Shown here: positions 1-14,814 of the stretch, in pieces | Numbering within the stretch: position 1 is the stretch's first letter | Layout: every line of letters begins with the position of its first letter | Assembly (NCBI GenBank): GCA_030248065.1 | Contig: JASAMV010007198.1 | Span: 1 to 64,000, forward strand | From: Rhynchonema sp. JSB1_4 | Lineage: Eukaryota > Nematoda > Chromadorea > Monhysterida > Xyalidae | Reading direction: 5' to 3' | Length of the DNA stretch: 64,000 bases | The notes under the pieces: model-generated | Databases searched by the model: none | Told to the model about the DNA's origin: nothing | What the model saw: only the letters and a program-made list of their open reading frames with translations | Made by a program: the position numbers and the translations under genes

Positions 1-1
1 C

Positions 2-765
2 GCCAAAACGTTTCATTCCACAGGCTCACCCAATCACAACATCACGGATGACGCGCTTGCTTCCATGAAAGAGTGCACCATTCCACCAACGATCAAGTTC
101 GAGCCGATCAACGGCGGACCGTCCCTATTTGCGCAACACGTTCTGCCCTACATCATCAGTCCATTGGACAAGCTGCGTGTGATGTTGGTGTGCAAGGAGT
201 GGCACAGGTACGCCCATAAGACTAAGACTTCAATCAAACTAAATTCAGAATGGAACTTAGCGTAAGAGTTGTGCATTTGAATTTCTGACTGGCATGTATA
301 TTGCTTTTTGATGATACAGATATGATTCCGACGAGTGTCATTTGGGTCTCATAGAACCAAAGATGAACGAACCTCCATGGTGATCAGAATGGGGAGTGGT
401 CGTACCAGAACTATTCTGATGGCTCATCAGCACTACAATGCTGCAGGCAAATGCTGCACTCTCCATGTTGCTGGCGTGCCATCACCAGATTGTGTTGTGT
501 CGGTGATCGTCCGGGGCGCACGTCGTTTCTGCAACTGTGCAATTTCAACTGGTTCAACGGCACCAATCACTACCGCACCATGGGTCTGTTCATCATGCGC
601 CCTGCCAGGCCGATTCCCGATGCCGGCGTGTTGAACGTGCTCCACGGTGCAGTAATGTGCGCGAAATCGTATTTCTACCGAGGATGTCCCGTTGGTGCTT
701 ATATCAAATTTTTAGCCTTTGGGAGGCAGCCGCGTATTAATTTTAAAGGAAGGCATTGGAAGTGA
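2..765 (+). CDS. F-box protein, 3' part (5' end outside window)
   Basis: Three exons join in frame: 2-207, 320-379 and 447-765, with AG/GT borders (donor at 208, acceptor ending 319, donor at 380, acceptor ending 446). The first exon carries an F-box-like stretch around residues 25-50: LPYIISPLDKL followed by LVCKEWHR, the usual pattern of an SCF substrate receptor that binds Skp1. The C-terminal part (from about position 480) is rich in aromatic and basic residues and matches no repeat class I recognise, so the substrate is unknown. The reading frame is open to the window edge; the ATG at 65 could be the start, but an acceptor-like CACAG at 20-24 makes an upstream exon equally possible. Moderate confidence in F-box, low in the exact 5' end. 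Confidence 0.5.
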
Positions 766-902
766 ACAACCATGAAAAATATTAAAGAAACAAAACGTCC
801 GGTGATACATCAGCGCATATCAACAACGACATTACATAGAAACACGCCACCTTTGTGCTTCACAGGCGGCCCACGTTTTACAGTTTCGTTTAAAAACATG
901 AT

Positions 903-1248
903 CATTATTCACGGTTAGGCGCATCTTTTCCAATCGTAGTCGTAGTGCCGGCATTCAAATCTGGTACAGTCCAATAAAATGCACAGGTGAGTGAGGAATT
1001 GAATACTGAAAATTATCAGTAACGGACAGCTTGACAGCTTGGCAGGACAACGACAGCTTGAACGCAGTCGGCACCCAACGCTTCATCAAATGGATCGATG
1101 ATCGTTCATTACGATTCCCACATCTCGACACCATCACGTTTCGACTCGATCGTTAGTTTTAGTTATTTTTTGTTCTGGTTCTGTGTTGCTTTCAAGGTGC
1201 GCCATCCATCCTGATTGGGATCAAAATGCGATTTTGGGACTGGGGGTG
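903..1248 (+). CDS. possible F-box/LRR-like exons, unknown protein
   Basis: Two open stretches, about 929-1006 and 1020-1151, can be spliced (donor GTGAGT after 1006, acceptor TATCAG ending 1019) and read on into 1199-1248. The middle exon reads like a leucine-rich segment of F-box proteins (FPHLDTITFRL). I see no convincing start codon. It may be part of the same gene family as the upstream F-box gene. Function is not recognised. Confidence 0.25.
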
Positions 1249-1427
1249 ATCAATGACATCTTCGCTTTTGAACAGCTGCCGTAACGTGAAACATTCACTT
1301 AATAAACGGCCCAAAGTCGCAAATTGAATGTTCACACCGCAGTGCATTTTCACACTGCTTAGTTGGCGGTGGCCAGTACTGTAGTACACAAACAAAAACG
1401 TAGCTCGATTTGAATTCCAAGTGCTAA

Positions 1428-2197
1428 GTGCCTACGATGATTGCCATGATGATGATGATTTCAGTGTCGGAGGAGGAACAAGGGCAACTGCCCCTGCAGT
1501 TCGCCAGCTTCGACCATCTGCTCTCCAGCACCTTCAGTCATGTGCCGAAAATCCAGCTTACTTTGTTGGCTTTTGAATCAGAATACGACCAGCCTGATGA
1601 ATTTCAACTGTCAATCGATCAACTCCAATCACGCCCATCGACTGCACAAACTGACGATCAGTCGGTTCTACATGGCCCCGATCGCACTGTCGATCTTGGC
1701 CAGACATAAGCCACTCACTGTTGCCAGTCTCAGCGTCGAACAAGAAGAGTACAACCCAAATGATCAAGTGATTGTGCAATCAATCACCGAATCCGTGAAC
1801 AGCACCAGCACATTAACCAAGATCGACCGTTTCGAAAATATCACCCTATGACAAGTTCCAGCTGGCTAACCTCAATTTGTTGCGTGCTCACGCGAAGATA
1901 CAGCTACGTTCAGCACACATGTTTTGAGGATTCAGAAGGGAATTTACTCACCAAGGTGGTGAGCGTGTTGCTGCCAAATACGTGCGTTTCTTTCTTTCGT
2001 TTTCGAAATACATGGTACCGGAACATCTTGATCTTGGCCAAGCCGCCTTAAAAGCGTCTCATGAGCATTTTGGATGGACTATACCTGTTTGTGTCTGGCA
2101 AACAAAATCAGTCAATCATTCAGCCTACCGTGCTGCTCCTATGCAACGCCATTTTTTCTACATCACGTGGTCGGACCGCATAACTGTTGCTCGATAA
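1428..2197 (+). CDS. uncertain coding region, possibly F-box/LRR related
   Basis: Two overlapping open frames (1428-1709 and 1540-1851) and a third (1982-2197) read like protein but do not join by clear splice sites. The frame at 1600-1850 has leucine-rich character and an LSILARHKP segment resembling the LRR part of nematode F-box proteins. This could be a decayed paralogue of the gene at the window start. No function is assigned. Confidence 0.2.
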
Positions 2198-2340
2198 TCC
2201 TTGTTTCTCCCCATTGTACCGTCATAAGTATACGGTTAGACTTGTTTCTTCCATTTGTACCGTCAGAAGTCTAGGCTAGGTTTAGTTACGGATGTTGCAT
2301 AATTCCGTAAGCCTGTTTAGGCTCTTTTTTCCTAGTTGTC

Positions 2341-2642
2341 CAGTGGTGTGGCTACCTAGGCGTGCAATCAACCTACTGTACCACCAGAAAGGTCTGCAAC
2401 TGCAATCAACCTACCTATTGTACCGGCCGAGCTTGGGGGGGAACAAAATTTTTTATGTCTAAATTTAGATGAAAATGTGCTCTAAAACCCTCGCGATTTT
2501 TCGATTATTTGGAGTGAAAAATATCGATCTTATACCATTTTGAGCCAAAAATAGCAACCTACTGTACCAGGATGGCGCGTCATCTACCTTACCTACCTAC
2601 CTACTGTACCTAGGGGGGACCCCCACCCCCCAGCGACCATTG
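2341..2642. mobile_element. hAT-like MITE, family M (CCTACTGTACC motif)
   Basis: Begins CAGTGGTGTGGCTACC and ends with the near complement (CAGCGACCATTG). Copies of CCTACTGTACC lie near both ends. It matches the intact relative at 62365-62769. The 8-bp flanks no longer agree, and a truncated family L element directly abuts the right end. Confidence 0.7.
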
Positions 2643-2874
2643 GTATTGTCTATCTGGCGACTTTTTCATGGAAAACAATGAATTTTCAACCAAAAAAACA
2701 GATTCAAAAATTGCAAAAATTATGACAAAAATTGGGTTAAAATCTGAGCCAAAAATTCGGGCCGGGCCGGGCCGGGCCGGAGATTTGGGGGTACGGGCCG
2801 GGCCGGGCCGGGCCGGAGATTTGGGGGCTCGGGCCGGGCCGGGCCGCCCAAACCCGGCCCGATTGCGACCTCTG
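2643..2874. mobile_element. family L MITE (GGGCCGGGCC motif), 5'-truncated
   Basis: The 3' half matches the intact element at 61770-62173, including the internal ATTGTCTATCT and CAAAAATTATGACAAAAATT stretches, dense GGGCCGGGCC repeats and the terminal GATTGCGACCTCTG. The 5' half is missing at the junction with family M. Confidence 0.65.
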
Positions 2875-2889
2875 CATAGGGGTATCTTG

Positions 2890-3262
2890 GGTACCGTAAA
2901 AACCTAAATAGAAGGGGGGCTCTATTAACTCACTGACCCCATTTCGTTTCTTTTTTATCATATTTTCGAAATTCCTAGTCTGCGTTTAGGCTTTTGCGAG
3001 AGCGTCAAAATAAAAAGTTGAAGTTGAAGGGGTGGGCCAGTGTAGTTCCTGGGGGGGAAGGGGGACCCCCCTAAGGTACACTAATTTCCCCGACAAGGTA
3101 CACTACACTAGTACACTAATTTCCCCTCCGGGTACACTAATTTTATACTTGCGTATTTTTCCGCAAAATATATTTTTGGAAAAAAAACCGTTTTTTTTCC
3201 GGAAAAAAAACCGTTTTTTTTCCACATATTTTTCCAGTACTTAAAGCGGGGGTCCAGGCAGT
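2890..3262. repeat. fragments of TACCGTA and CAGTGTAGTTCC elements
   Basis: 2891-2940 is one end of a TACCGTA (family B) element (TACCGTAAAAACC, CTCTATTAACTCACTGACCCC). 3038 starts a CAGTGTAGTTCCTGG element with GGTACACTA repeats, followed by an A/T palindrome built of GGAAAAAAACCG and CGGTTTTTTTCC at 3170-3230. No matching right end was found. 3263-3352 holds nothing I recognise. Confidence 0.5.
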
Positions 3263-3352
3263 GGGGTCACTGCGCCAAACTTGTTCAACTTTTCACAGGT
3301 TGTAGTCGACATTAATCTCAACACAATTCAATTTACAGAAATTTAATTGCAG

Positions 3353-3753
3353 CAGTATCGACCGAGAACAGCGTCGTCAAAGGTACTAACTCGGGAACAA
3401 AATAAATTTCGGACCAGCTGCCCAAAAACGACATTTATAGCGTGTGAAGATACGTCACCAATCTCTTTTTATTCGCTGGGTTACGGTAGCTTCAGAACTG
3501 CACTGGATAGAAAAATGTTTCACACGTGCCAACTCAGTGCCAACTCACCATCAGAAGATAAGCGCACCAACATTTGGGGAACAAAACGCTTGATAACCAC
3601 GCTGGTTTGGGCTGTGCTACCGTAACCCAGCGAATAAAAAGAGATTGCTGCCCTATCTTTACACGTTATGAATGTCGTTTTTGGGCAGCTGGTCCGGAAT
3701 ATTTTATACTCCTGGGTTGGTACCTTTGACGATATCGTTCTCGGTCGATACTG
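3353..3753. mobile_element. foldback element, CAGTATCGACCGAGAAC termini
   Basis: The left end (CAGTATCGACCGAGAAC) is the inverted complement of the right end (GTTCTCGGTCGATACTG). Inner segments also pair: CCAGCTGCCC with GGGCAGCTGG, and GGGTTACGGTAGC with GCTACCGTAACCC. About 400 bp with no coding potential; a MITE of undetermined superfamily. Confidence 0.65.
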
Positions 3754-3864
3754 AGGCTACCGATTTCATATAAACTGCATTATATTCACATGAATTGCGA
3801 CACACGGATCTGAAGTTTTCAGCAAGTTTGGTGACCGGACCTTACTGCCTGGACTCCCTCTTTA

Positions 3865-4159
3865 AAGGCAGTCTACCGGAGGTTGTCACTCAGCCCCCGA
3901 ATACCGTAACCCACCGCAAGCAAGATCGTTGCGAGACCCATGCTGATCGCTGCTTATCGACACGTGTATTAGCGGCAGCAAGCTGGAAATTGTCATCATG
4001 CGCGTCGATCCCCAAAACTTCGAAATGTTCGTTGGTGTTGGCGCTAACACGCAAAACATAGATAAAAAACAAAATGGTCTCGACACGATCCTTGCAGATC
4101 AAAATTACGGTGGGTTACGGTATTCGGGGGCTGAGTGACAACCTCCCGTAGACTGCCTT
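3865..4159. mobile_element. foldback element, AAGGCAGTCTAC termini, TA duplication
   Basis: Terminal inverted repeats of about 50 bp run from AAGGCAGTCTACCGGAGG inward to CCGAATACCGTAACCC, and mirror at the right end. A TA dinucleotide flanks each side, which suits a Tc1/mariner-type origin. No open frame spans it. Confidence 0.65.
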
Positions 4160-4289
4160 TATATCTAGCGCTGCTGCTGTCTAATACACACACGTGTATT
4201 AATTAATGCCCACACAGCCAGCTGCGTGTAACGGTTAAACCTGATGATCAAGGGCACCTGGATGATTTTCCAAAGATTTTTATCTCCTA

Positions 4290-4403
4290 ATTCATTTTCA
4301 CTATGGGTGGGCCTTAAACATTATTACCTACTTAGTGCACTATGCTGTACCTTGATTTTTCGGTACCCCCCACCCCCAGCCCCCACCGTCTACGTATCTA
4401 TCG
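4290..4403. repeat. truncated family E fragment
   Basis: Contains the family E interior (ATTATTACCTACTTAGTGC, TGTACCTTGATTTTT) and a decayed TCTACGTATCTATCG motif, cut off at 4404 where another CAGTG element starts. 4160-4290 holds nothing recognisable. Confidence 0.45.
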
Positions 4404-4410
4404 CAGTGTA

Positions 4411-4569
4411 CCGTAAAAACCTAAATACAAGGGGGCTCTATTAATTCACTGACCCCATTTTCAAAAAATTATTTTTGTTTCTCAGCGAGAGCGTTCCAAA
4501 TCCGGTGTTATTTTCGATCGATATTCCGAGGGGGCTCTATTCCGGGGGGCTCTATTTAGGTTTTTACGG
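4411..4569. mobile_element. TACCGTA element (family B), TA duplication
   Basis: CCGTAAAAACCTAAATA at the left mirrors TATTTAGGTTTTTACGG at the right, flanked by TA at 4409-4410 and 4570-4571. Inside are CTCTATT blocks separated by G-runs. Removing it restores CAGTGTAGTTCCTGG, the terminus of a CAGTG family, so it inserted into that terminus. Confidence 0.75.
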
Positions 4570-4907
4570 TAGTTCCTGGGCCGGAGGGGGAGATGATAGC
4601 GGACCCCGCCGACCCCCTGTTTTTTCGGAGAGAGAGGGAGATAGTGTACCCCGACGCCCCAACTACCCCCCTACCCGCCCCGCTCTGGTACCCTACCCGC
4701 CCCGATTTTTACCCTCAAAATGCCCATTTTTCGGTCAAAAATGCCCAAATTTCGACCGAAAACGCTAAAAAGTGCAAAAAAAATCTCGTGCTGCGCGCGA
4801 TATATACATACTGTTTTAGCACATAAAAACAGGCACACAAAGAAACTTGTGTTGTACCCTACCCGCCCCGAAAAATCTCCCCTTCCCTCCCCCCAAACAG
4901 TGTAGTA

Positions 4908-5328
4908 CCGTAAAAACCTAAATAGAAGGGGGGGCTCTATTAACTCACTGACCCCATTTTGGGGGGGGGGCTCTATTCCGTGGGGGCTTCTGTTAATTCA
5001 CTGACCCAAACCGGAAAAAATTGTTCCCAGAAATACCCCTAAAAACCCCAAAAAAGGGGTTTGAAAGGATGTTTTTTCACTTGTAATTGCATTTATTCGT
5101 GTCTATTCGTCAATAAGAGGCGTATTATGTGCTCTGAACGAACAACAAACGTGCATAAATGTACCTGTGCACCGCTATCAAGCGTTAATACACTACTGTA
5201 TAGGGGATGTTACTTTGGGGGGGCTCTATTCCGGGGGGGGCTCTATTAATTCACTGACCCCTTTTTGGGGGGGGCTGTATTACGGGGGGGGCTCTATTCC
5301 GGGGGGGGCTGTATTTAGGTTTTTACGG
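4908..5328. mobile_element. TACCGTA element (family B) inserted in family E terminus
   Basis: Inverted ends CCGTAAAAACCTAAATA, TA duplicated at 4906-4907 and 5329-5330. Excising it restores CAGTGTAGTACTTGGTCAGG as in the intact family E copy at 36528. The interior is about 200 bp without G-runs and matches the interior at 61000-61600. Confidence 0.85.
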
Positions 5329-5366
5329 TACTTGGTCAGGGTGTTGACGATAGATAGATTGGGACC

Positions 5367-6161
5367 CAGTGTAGTTCCTGGGGGGAGGGTGGTCCCCCCT
5401 AAGGTACACTAACCGCCGCGACCAAGGTACACTAGTACACTAACCGCCGCGCCAGGTACACTACCGTATTCCCTAAAATAGAGCCCCCCAAAAATAGACC
5501 CCCCCAAAAAATCCAGCCCCCCCCCTAAAATGGGTCAGTGAAAAAATAGAGCCCCCCCCCCCAAAAAAATACAGCCCCCCCCCCAACTTGGAATTCCCCC
5601 GCTTGGGGGTCGTAAAGTGAAGTTCCTGTATAAGACACCTTGTGTACAACGTTTGTGGTTGAGTAGATGATGACGTAAAGCCTTTTATGGAAGATCTGCA
5701 CCTAAAAACACTCAATAATGACCAGTAACACCCTGACAGAACTCCATTTTAGGGGTATTTTTGGAACATTTTTTTGAGATTTTGGGCAGCGAAAAAATAC
5801 AGCCCCCAAAAAATAGAGCCCCCCAAAAATACAGCCCCCCCTAAAAGGGGTCAGTGAAAAAATACAGCCCCCCTTGTATTTTAGGTTTTACGGTAACCGC
5901 CTCAATTTTTGCCCAAAATAGGCATTTTTAGGCCTAAAATGGGTGATTTTTCGGTCGATGTTGTCAAAAGTCGCCAAAATACCCTTTTTATGGAGAATTT
6001 TTTCCAAAAAGGGCCAAAAAACCGGTCAAATTTTCTACCTCAAAAAGTGACTTTTTCCTGAATTTGGGTCTTCCCCCCTTCCCCCCAGGGAGGTACACTA
6101 ACCGCCGCACGGAAAAAAGGGGTGGTACACTAACCGCCGCGCCGGACCAGGAACTACACTG
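5367..6161. mobile_element. hAT-like MITE, family A (GGTACACTAACCGCCGC), interrupted
   Basis: CAGTGTAGTTCCTGG at the left and CCAGGAACTACACTG at the right; 8-bp duplication TTGGGACC exact on both sides (5359-5366, 6162-6169). Repeated GGTACACTAACCGCC units lie near both ends. It is the inverted relative of the intact copy at 35542-35920 and is itself split by the element at 5464-5893. Confidence 0.9.
5464..5893. mobile_element. TACCGTA element (family B) inside family A
   Basis: Starts CCGTATTCCCTAAAATAG, ends TAGGTTTTACGG, flanked by TA at 5462-5463 and 5894-5895. The intact family A copy reads GGTACACTAACCGCC across this site, which shows the empty target. C-runs separate ATAGAGCC/ATACAGCC blocks. 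Confidence 0.85.
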
Positions 6162-6924
6162 TTGGGACCCGAAATGTGTTGACGATAGATAGATGACCCA
6201 AGTCCGAAATCTGGGGGGGGGGTCGACCCAAACTTGTTGACGATAGATAGATGGTGGGGGGGGGGTCGCCAAAAATCAAGGTATAGTATAGTGCATTAAG
6301 TAGGTAATAATGTGTAAATATTAATGAAAATGTGTATAGATGTACTAAATCCGCGCGTAGCGCGCGATTTTTGCCTATTTGTGGTGAAAAATACCGATTT
6401 TGAGCCATTTTGAGGCAAAAATGTCAATTTTGGGTTCGAAATGTGTTGACGATAGATAGATTGTTCCCAAAATTTGTTGACGATAGATAGATTTGCCCAT
6501 ATGTGTTGGCGATAGATAGATGAAATCAAAAAGTGTTGACGATAGATAGATGAATTTGGGGGGGCACCCCCCCAAGTACTACCCTGCCCCCAAACCGGAT
6601 TTCCCCCTCCCCCAAAATCCCAGGTAAACCCCCTACCCGCCCCGATTTTTTCCACCTACCTATGTACCCTACCCGTCCCGTCAAAGTAGCCACAGCACTG
6701 CTCCCGATCAGGTCTGCATAAATACGTGCATCAGCAATTCCATCAGTTGATCACCTCGTTGTGCGACCTGCGGTTGAGACGCGATTGTCGTTGGCGAGCG
6801 TTTACTGTCGTTCATTTCGTTCAGTTGTTGGCCGGGCGAGGAGTTCCATTTCCGATTCAACACGAGCGAGCGAGTGGGGCATTTAAATTCGGATTGCTTT
6901 TATTACCGACAACAAGTGCTTGAA

Positions 6925-9355
6925 ATGGCAGGAAACTTTTGGCAGAGCTCCCATTGGTTTGTCTCTGGCGTTTTCCTTTTTTGAACCTTTACGTATTTCG
7001 CTATTATCTTTCAGTCAGCAATGGATTCTGGACAAACATGACATCATCCGTGAACGCAATCGCGACTGCAACAAGTTGAAATTGGGCGAGGATGAATATC
7101 AGAAAATAATGATATTTTTCTGCAACTGTAAGAACTTTGTCAACGATTTTGCGGATAGGTTTGTTTTGTTTACCAAACCAACCCAGTCACTGTGATTTCA
7201 GACATTCAAAGCCTTGGCATGCATCTCAAAGTGCCACAACAGGTGATCGCCGCGGCGACGGTGTATCTGAAACGATTCTACGCCAAGTCAGTTTGGTTTT
7301 GTATTGGAAGGAGGTATTGACAACGTACGTCTTGTTCAACAATTCACTACTGGCTCAAACTCCCAAGCGACAAGATAATTAAAGTTGCAACAATTATACG
7401 TAGACCTGTGATTGTATAGGATGTGCGATTTTTTCATTCCAACTCGATTCGTTTTTTACTTCAGACAATCGCTCCAAGATATCGATCCTCTGCTGCTGGC
7501 TCCAACGTGCATCTTTCTGTCTAGCAAAGTGGAAGAATACGGGTTGATCTCACAGACGAAATTAATCAGCGCATGTGGCACCGTCTGTGCGTTTCATTGC
7601 ATTTATTGTTCTCTCTCAAAACTTCAAAACTTTTATTGTTTGTTTTCAGTGAAAAAAGACTACAGTTATGCGTACGACATTCCCGATCCGTATCCATATC
7701 GCATGGCAAACATTTTTGAAGCCGAATTTTATCTGCTGGAAATGATGGTGAGGTGAATTTTTAGTGAAGAAATAATTCTGGTCAGTGACATCGTTGGGGG
7801 AACGGGTGAGGGCAGGGGGAGGGCTACCCTCTGGTATGGGGTGTAGGAAATCTGCCGGGGACATGGGGTATGGGAATTTTTTCACTTTTGGAACAGGAAC
7901 CCCTAAAAATGATATTTTGACCGCGAGAAACATAAAAAATTGGCCTTTTTTGCCTTAAAATGTTAAAAAGCCTGCTACCGCAAGAAAACGCTCTTTTCAG
8001 CAGTTTAAGACTATTTTTTTGGCACGCTTGGAAGACTTTTGAAGTCATTTCTTTCAGAAACCTTCCCTCGGGTATGGGAAATGTTTGGAGACACCCCTCC
8101 TGGCACTGTAGTGGCTGGGGGGATCCCCCTAAGGGGTATCTATCTCGAGTCAACCCTTGGGGGGTGGGGGGAAGGGTATCTATCTCGAGCCGACCCCAAA
8201 GGGTATCTCGAGTAAGTAGATTTACGCTTTTCAAAGGCAAAAATAGGTGTTTTTCGACTCGGAACCTCTAAAAATCGCGCAAACACCTAAAAATGGTCAT
8301 TTTAGGCCAATTTTCGGCAAAAATGTCAAAAAGTACCCATTTTTAGGCCTATTTTGCGGTAAAATTGCATGCAAAAAAAACGGCCTTTTTTCGCCTTTTG
8401 ACGGACAATAGGGGTATCTTGGGTAGCCTCTGGGGGGCAACTCTGAAACCTCCCCCCCCCCTAGGGTATCTTGGGTCGATTGGACTGCCACCACACTGCC
8501 TCCTGGGCATGGATAATTTTTGATTTTTGGGGGTATGTGTCTGAAATTTCCCGAAAAACGGACTGGGTATGGGAAAATTTTCAATTTCTTGGAGACACCG
8601 CTGATTTTAGTTCTTTAAATGCCTTTTATTTAACTCCCAAATCAGGTTAAAATGATTATGTTTTCAGGACTGTTGTTTGATCGTTTATCATCCGTATCGT
8701 CCGCTGATGCAATTCTTCCAAGACATTGGCAATGATCAGGCGTTGCTCACCGCTGCCTGGTGAGTTTGAGAAACTGAAATGTTGTTTGAAAATGAACCAA
8801 CACGAAAATAGCATATTGTTCGCGCAGGAAAATCTGCAACGACAGTCTCAGGACAGATGTCTCTCTGCTGTATCCTCCGTATCAAATTGCTCTGGGTTTG
8901 TTTGTGTGCTTTCCCTTTAACATGTTGGTTGATTGTTGAGACCAGTTTGCGATGCTTCTTGGCCGTATAGCCACGGGCTTCATTTTAAAGTTGCGTTACT
9001 ACGTACGTTCATTCGGTCAGTAGCTGAAATCATCAATAAGGTCATATTCATAGAGAGCGGTGAAAGTCACTAAGATGGGTTCCAAATGTTATTCGCATGC
9101 GAGGTCACATAGTTGATCCGAATCCGAGTGATTGTCTTAGTTCATTTCGGCGATGTTTCAGCGAGTCTACATATAGCGAGTGTGATGTGCAACCGTGAGA
9201 ACATGCGGCAATGGTTCGCCGAGCTGTCTGTTGACATGGAGCGTATATTCGAAGTTTGTCGCCACATTCTTTCGCTCTACAAATTCTGGAAAGAGTACAA
9301 TGAGAGCAAGGAAATCAAGAAGTTGCTTATAAAATTGCCGAAGCCCAGAACGTGA
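6925..9355 (+). CDS. ccnc: cyclin C (Mediator CDK8-module cyclin)
   Basis: Complete. Exons 6925-6956, 7015-7127, 7202-7286, 7465-7586, 7650-7747, 8668-8759, 8828-8895 and 9162-9355 give 267 residues with every junction in phase. The protein starts MAGNFWQSSH and follows animal cyclin C throughout: the N-terminal helix, the first cyclin box (QQVIAAATVYLKRFYAK, LLLAPTCIFLSSKVEEYG), the FYLLEMMDCCLIVYHPYRPL stretch, and RQWFAELSVDMERI in the second box. Cyclin C activates CDK8/19 in the Mediator kinase module in the nucleus. Human cyclin C is 283 residues; the shortfall is the variable C-terminal tail. The ATG at 6925 was chosen because MAGNFWQSS is conserved; the overlapping frame from 6920 is a shadow. 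Intron 5 (7748-8667) is almost wholly two nested MITEs. A polyadenylation signal lies at 9493. Confidence 0.97.
7783..8603. mobile_element. hAT-like MITE, family I (CCCATACCC motif), in cyclin C intron 5
   Basis: Begins CAGTGACATCGTTGGGGG and ends GGAGACACCGCTG, with GGTATGGGAA repeats on both sides. The flanks ATTCTGGT and ATTTTAGT agree at 6 of 8 positions, as expected for an old duplication. It is split by the family K element. Confidence 0.7.
8104..8498. mobile_element. hAT-like MITE, family K (GGTATCTATCTCGAGT motif), nested
   Basis: Runs from CACTGTAGTGGCTGGGG to CCACCACACTG, with exact 8-bp duplication CCTCCTGG (8096-8103 and 8499-8506). GGTATCTATCTCGAGT and GGTATCTTGGGT units lie near the ends. 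The copy at 39797-40226 is closely similar. Confidence 0.9.
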
Positions 9356-9492
9356 CGTCTTTGGTTGGACCGCTGAATTACACGTGTTTTGCGCGACATT
9401 CCTTTATGCTGTCACATAAAATACTGACGCACAAGTGGTGTTTCACATCAGAATTGTATCATACTTTTCAAACTTATATTATTTCCTGCGCA

Positions 9493-9498
9493 AATAAA
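9493..9498 (+). terminator. polyadenylation signal of cyclin C
   Basis: AATAAA about 140 bases downstream of the cyclin C stop codon and before the next coding stretch. Confidence 0.6.
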
Positions 9499-9599
9499 GG
9501 TTCTAGTATTGCGTGATTCTTGTTTATTTTCTTGTTCCGGATTTGGTTCGGCGTCCCTTGTGGGATAGCTGCTTTAGCCTACCCACGTTATTTTACGAG

Positions 9600-10689
9600 A
9601 TGTGCGTTTTGGGAGAAGTTTGTGCAGCTTGCAGCCCAATCCCAGATAATGAAAATCGAATCTTCACATCCACCATGGGCAGTTCGATCGATTGGGCTGC
9701 TGTAAACGACCGATTGAAGACAACCAGTTACATCAGCGGGTTTGTTTTATTTTGCTAGAATTTGGTTTGTGTTTGGGGTTCAAAAACAACAATTATTATG
9801 GGCAATTCATAGGCTCATGGCTAGGGTTAGAGAGATGTCGGGTGCCAAAAAAGTAGGTGTCGGGTGCCTCCAGGTGTCGGCACTTACGGTTCAAAACATC
9901 AGTTTTGTCGAGAAAAGAATTTTGAGAAAAAATTTTCTTCGAACCAAATGTTTCAGAAGACGCAGAATGTGACATTTTGGTGTTTATTTCGTGTGAAAGT
10001 ACTTGAATTCAGTCACTTGATCCAAAAAAATCGCACTAATAATGCGAAGGAGCAAAAATTTGCCTGTTTTTGGTCCAAAAACAGGTGTCGGGTTTTTTCC
10101 AAAAACTAGATGTCGGGTGTCGGGTTTTTTTTGGAACTGTCGGGTGTCGGCTTTTTTTCTCAAATGTCGGGTATTTCCAGATGTCGGGTACCCCCCCCCC
10201 CCCGACCTCTAACCCTACTCATGGCGCTTATACACAACGCATGCGGCAACACACGCCATTTGCTAAACAAAATGCACACTTTGAGCAAGTGGCATACCTT
10301 GATGGCCGCTTTTTAATTACTCCGTCTTCATTAGCTGCTTGAGATAATACTTTTTTGCTTTGCAAAATTTGTTGATGTTTTAACAGGTAACTACAGAGAA
10401 TAGATGCATTCATTGATGGCAGTAATGTAGCGTGCAGCCTGTGTGTGTTGATTTCCATGAGCTGGCGGGTTGTCTATACTTTTCTTGTGCGGCTGCTTCT
10501 CATGAGGCTGACTTCGTGCCACATTTTCAAGGTGCAGTTTTTTTAATCTTTTTTCAGACACTTGCTGACCGCTCTTGATTTCGAGACGTTCGACAGTTTG
10601 ACGGCATCCGCTCAACATCTGCTCTCATTGCCGCACCTCAACCGCTGGTACTCACATCTCAAATCATATTCTCCGTCAGAACGGGCTTG
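9600..10689 (+). CDS. GST C-terminal-domain exons, AIMP3/eEF1E1-like
   Basis: Two exons, about 9600-9739 and 10558-10689, join in phase. The second half reads KTTSYISGH, then LLSLPHLNRWYSHLKSY, which fits the C-terminal GST fold of AIMP3/eEF1E1 and of GST-like extensions on aminoacyl-tRNA synthetases (typical pattern: YLTG...LADILLYY... then VSRWFCHIQ). The N-terminal exon(s) are not clear; ATG codons at 9600 and 9675 are in frame. After 10689 there is either read-through to a stop at 10928 or, more attractively, a donor GTTGGT spliced to the acceptor at 10769, which enters the PheRS alpha frame. Intron 9740-10557 holds a family H MITE. AIMP3 proteins scaffold the multi-synthetase complex. 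Confidence 0.5.
9832..10217. mobile_element. hAT-like MITE, family H (CGACACCCGACA motif)
   Basis: Ends TAGGGTTAGAG and CTCTAACCCTA with exact 8-bp duplication CTCATGGC (9824-9831, 10218-10225). Many GTGTCGGG units sit near both ends. Similar copies lie at 31816-32271 and 33631-34061. Confidence 0.92.
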
Positions 10690-10785
10690 GTTGGTTTGGT
10701 TGATTTTCTGCGTTTTATTGACCAAATTTAGGAGGCAATTATGTATTTTCAATAAAATAGTTGTTTCAGCATTTGCGGTGAAAAG

Positions 10786-14814
<4,029 letters not shown>

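Larger units (their letters stand above)
4898..6586. mobile_element. hAT-like MITE, family E (GTTGACGATAGATAGAT), interrupted twice
   Basis: Starts CAGTGTAGTA, interrupted at once by a TACCGTA element, resumes CTTGGTCAGGGTGTTGACG, is interrupted again by the family A element at 5367-6161, and ends AAGTACTACCCTG. The motif TGTTGACGATAGATAGAT recurs near both ends, with a CGCGCGTAGCGCGCG palindrome in the core. The flanking 8-bp duplication CCCCCAAA is exact (4890-4897 and 6587-6594). Confidence 0.9.
4404..6698. repeat. composite host element of family F (CCCTACCCGCCCCG motif)
   Basis: The outer host begins CAGTGTA at 4404 and carries CCCTACCCGCCCCG copies at about 4670, 4690, 4855, 6630 and 6665. 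It is interrupted by the element at 4898-6586. The apparent right end is CCACAGCACTG at about 6698; I could not match target duplications for the host. 6700-6924 before cyclin C holds nothing else recognisable. Confidence 0.45.
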
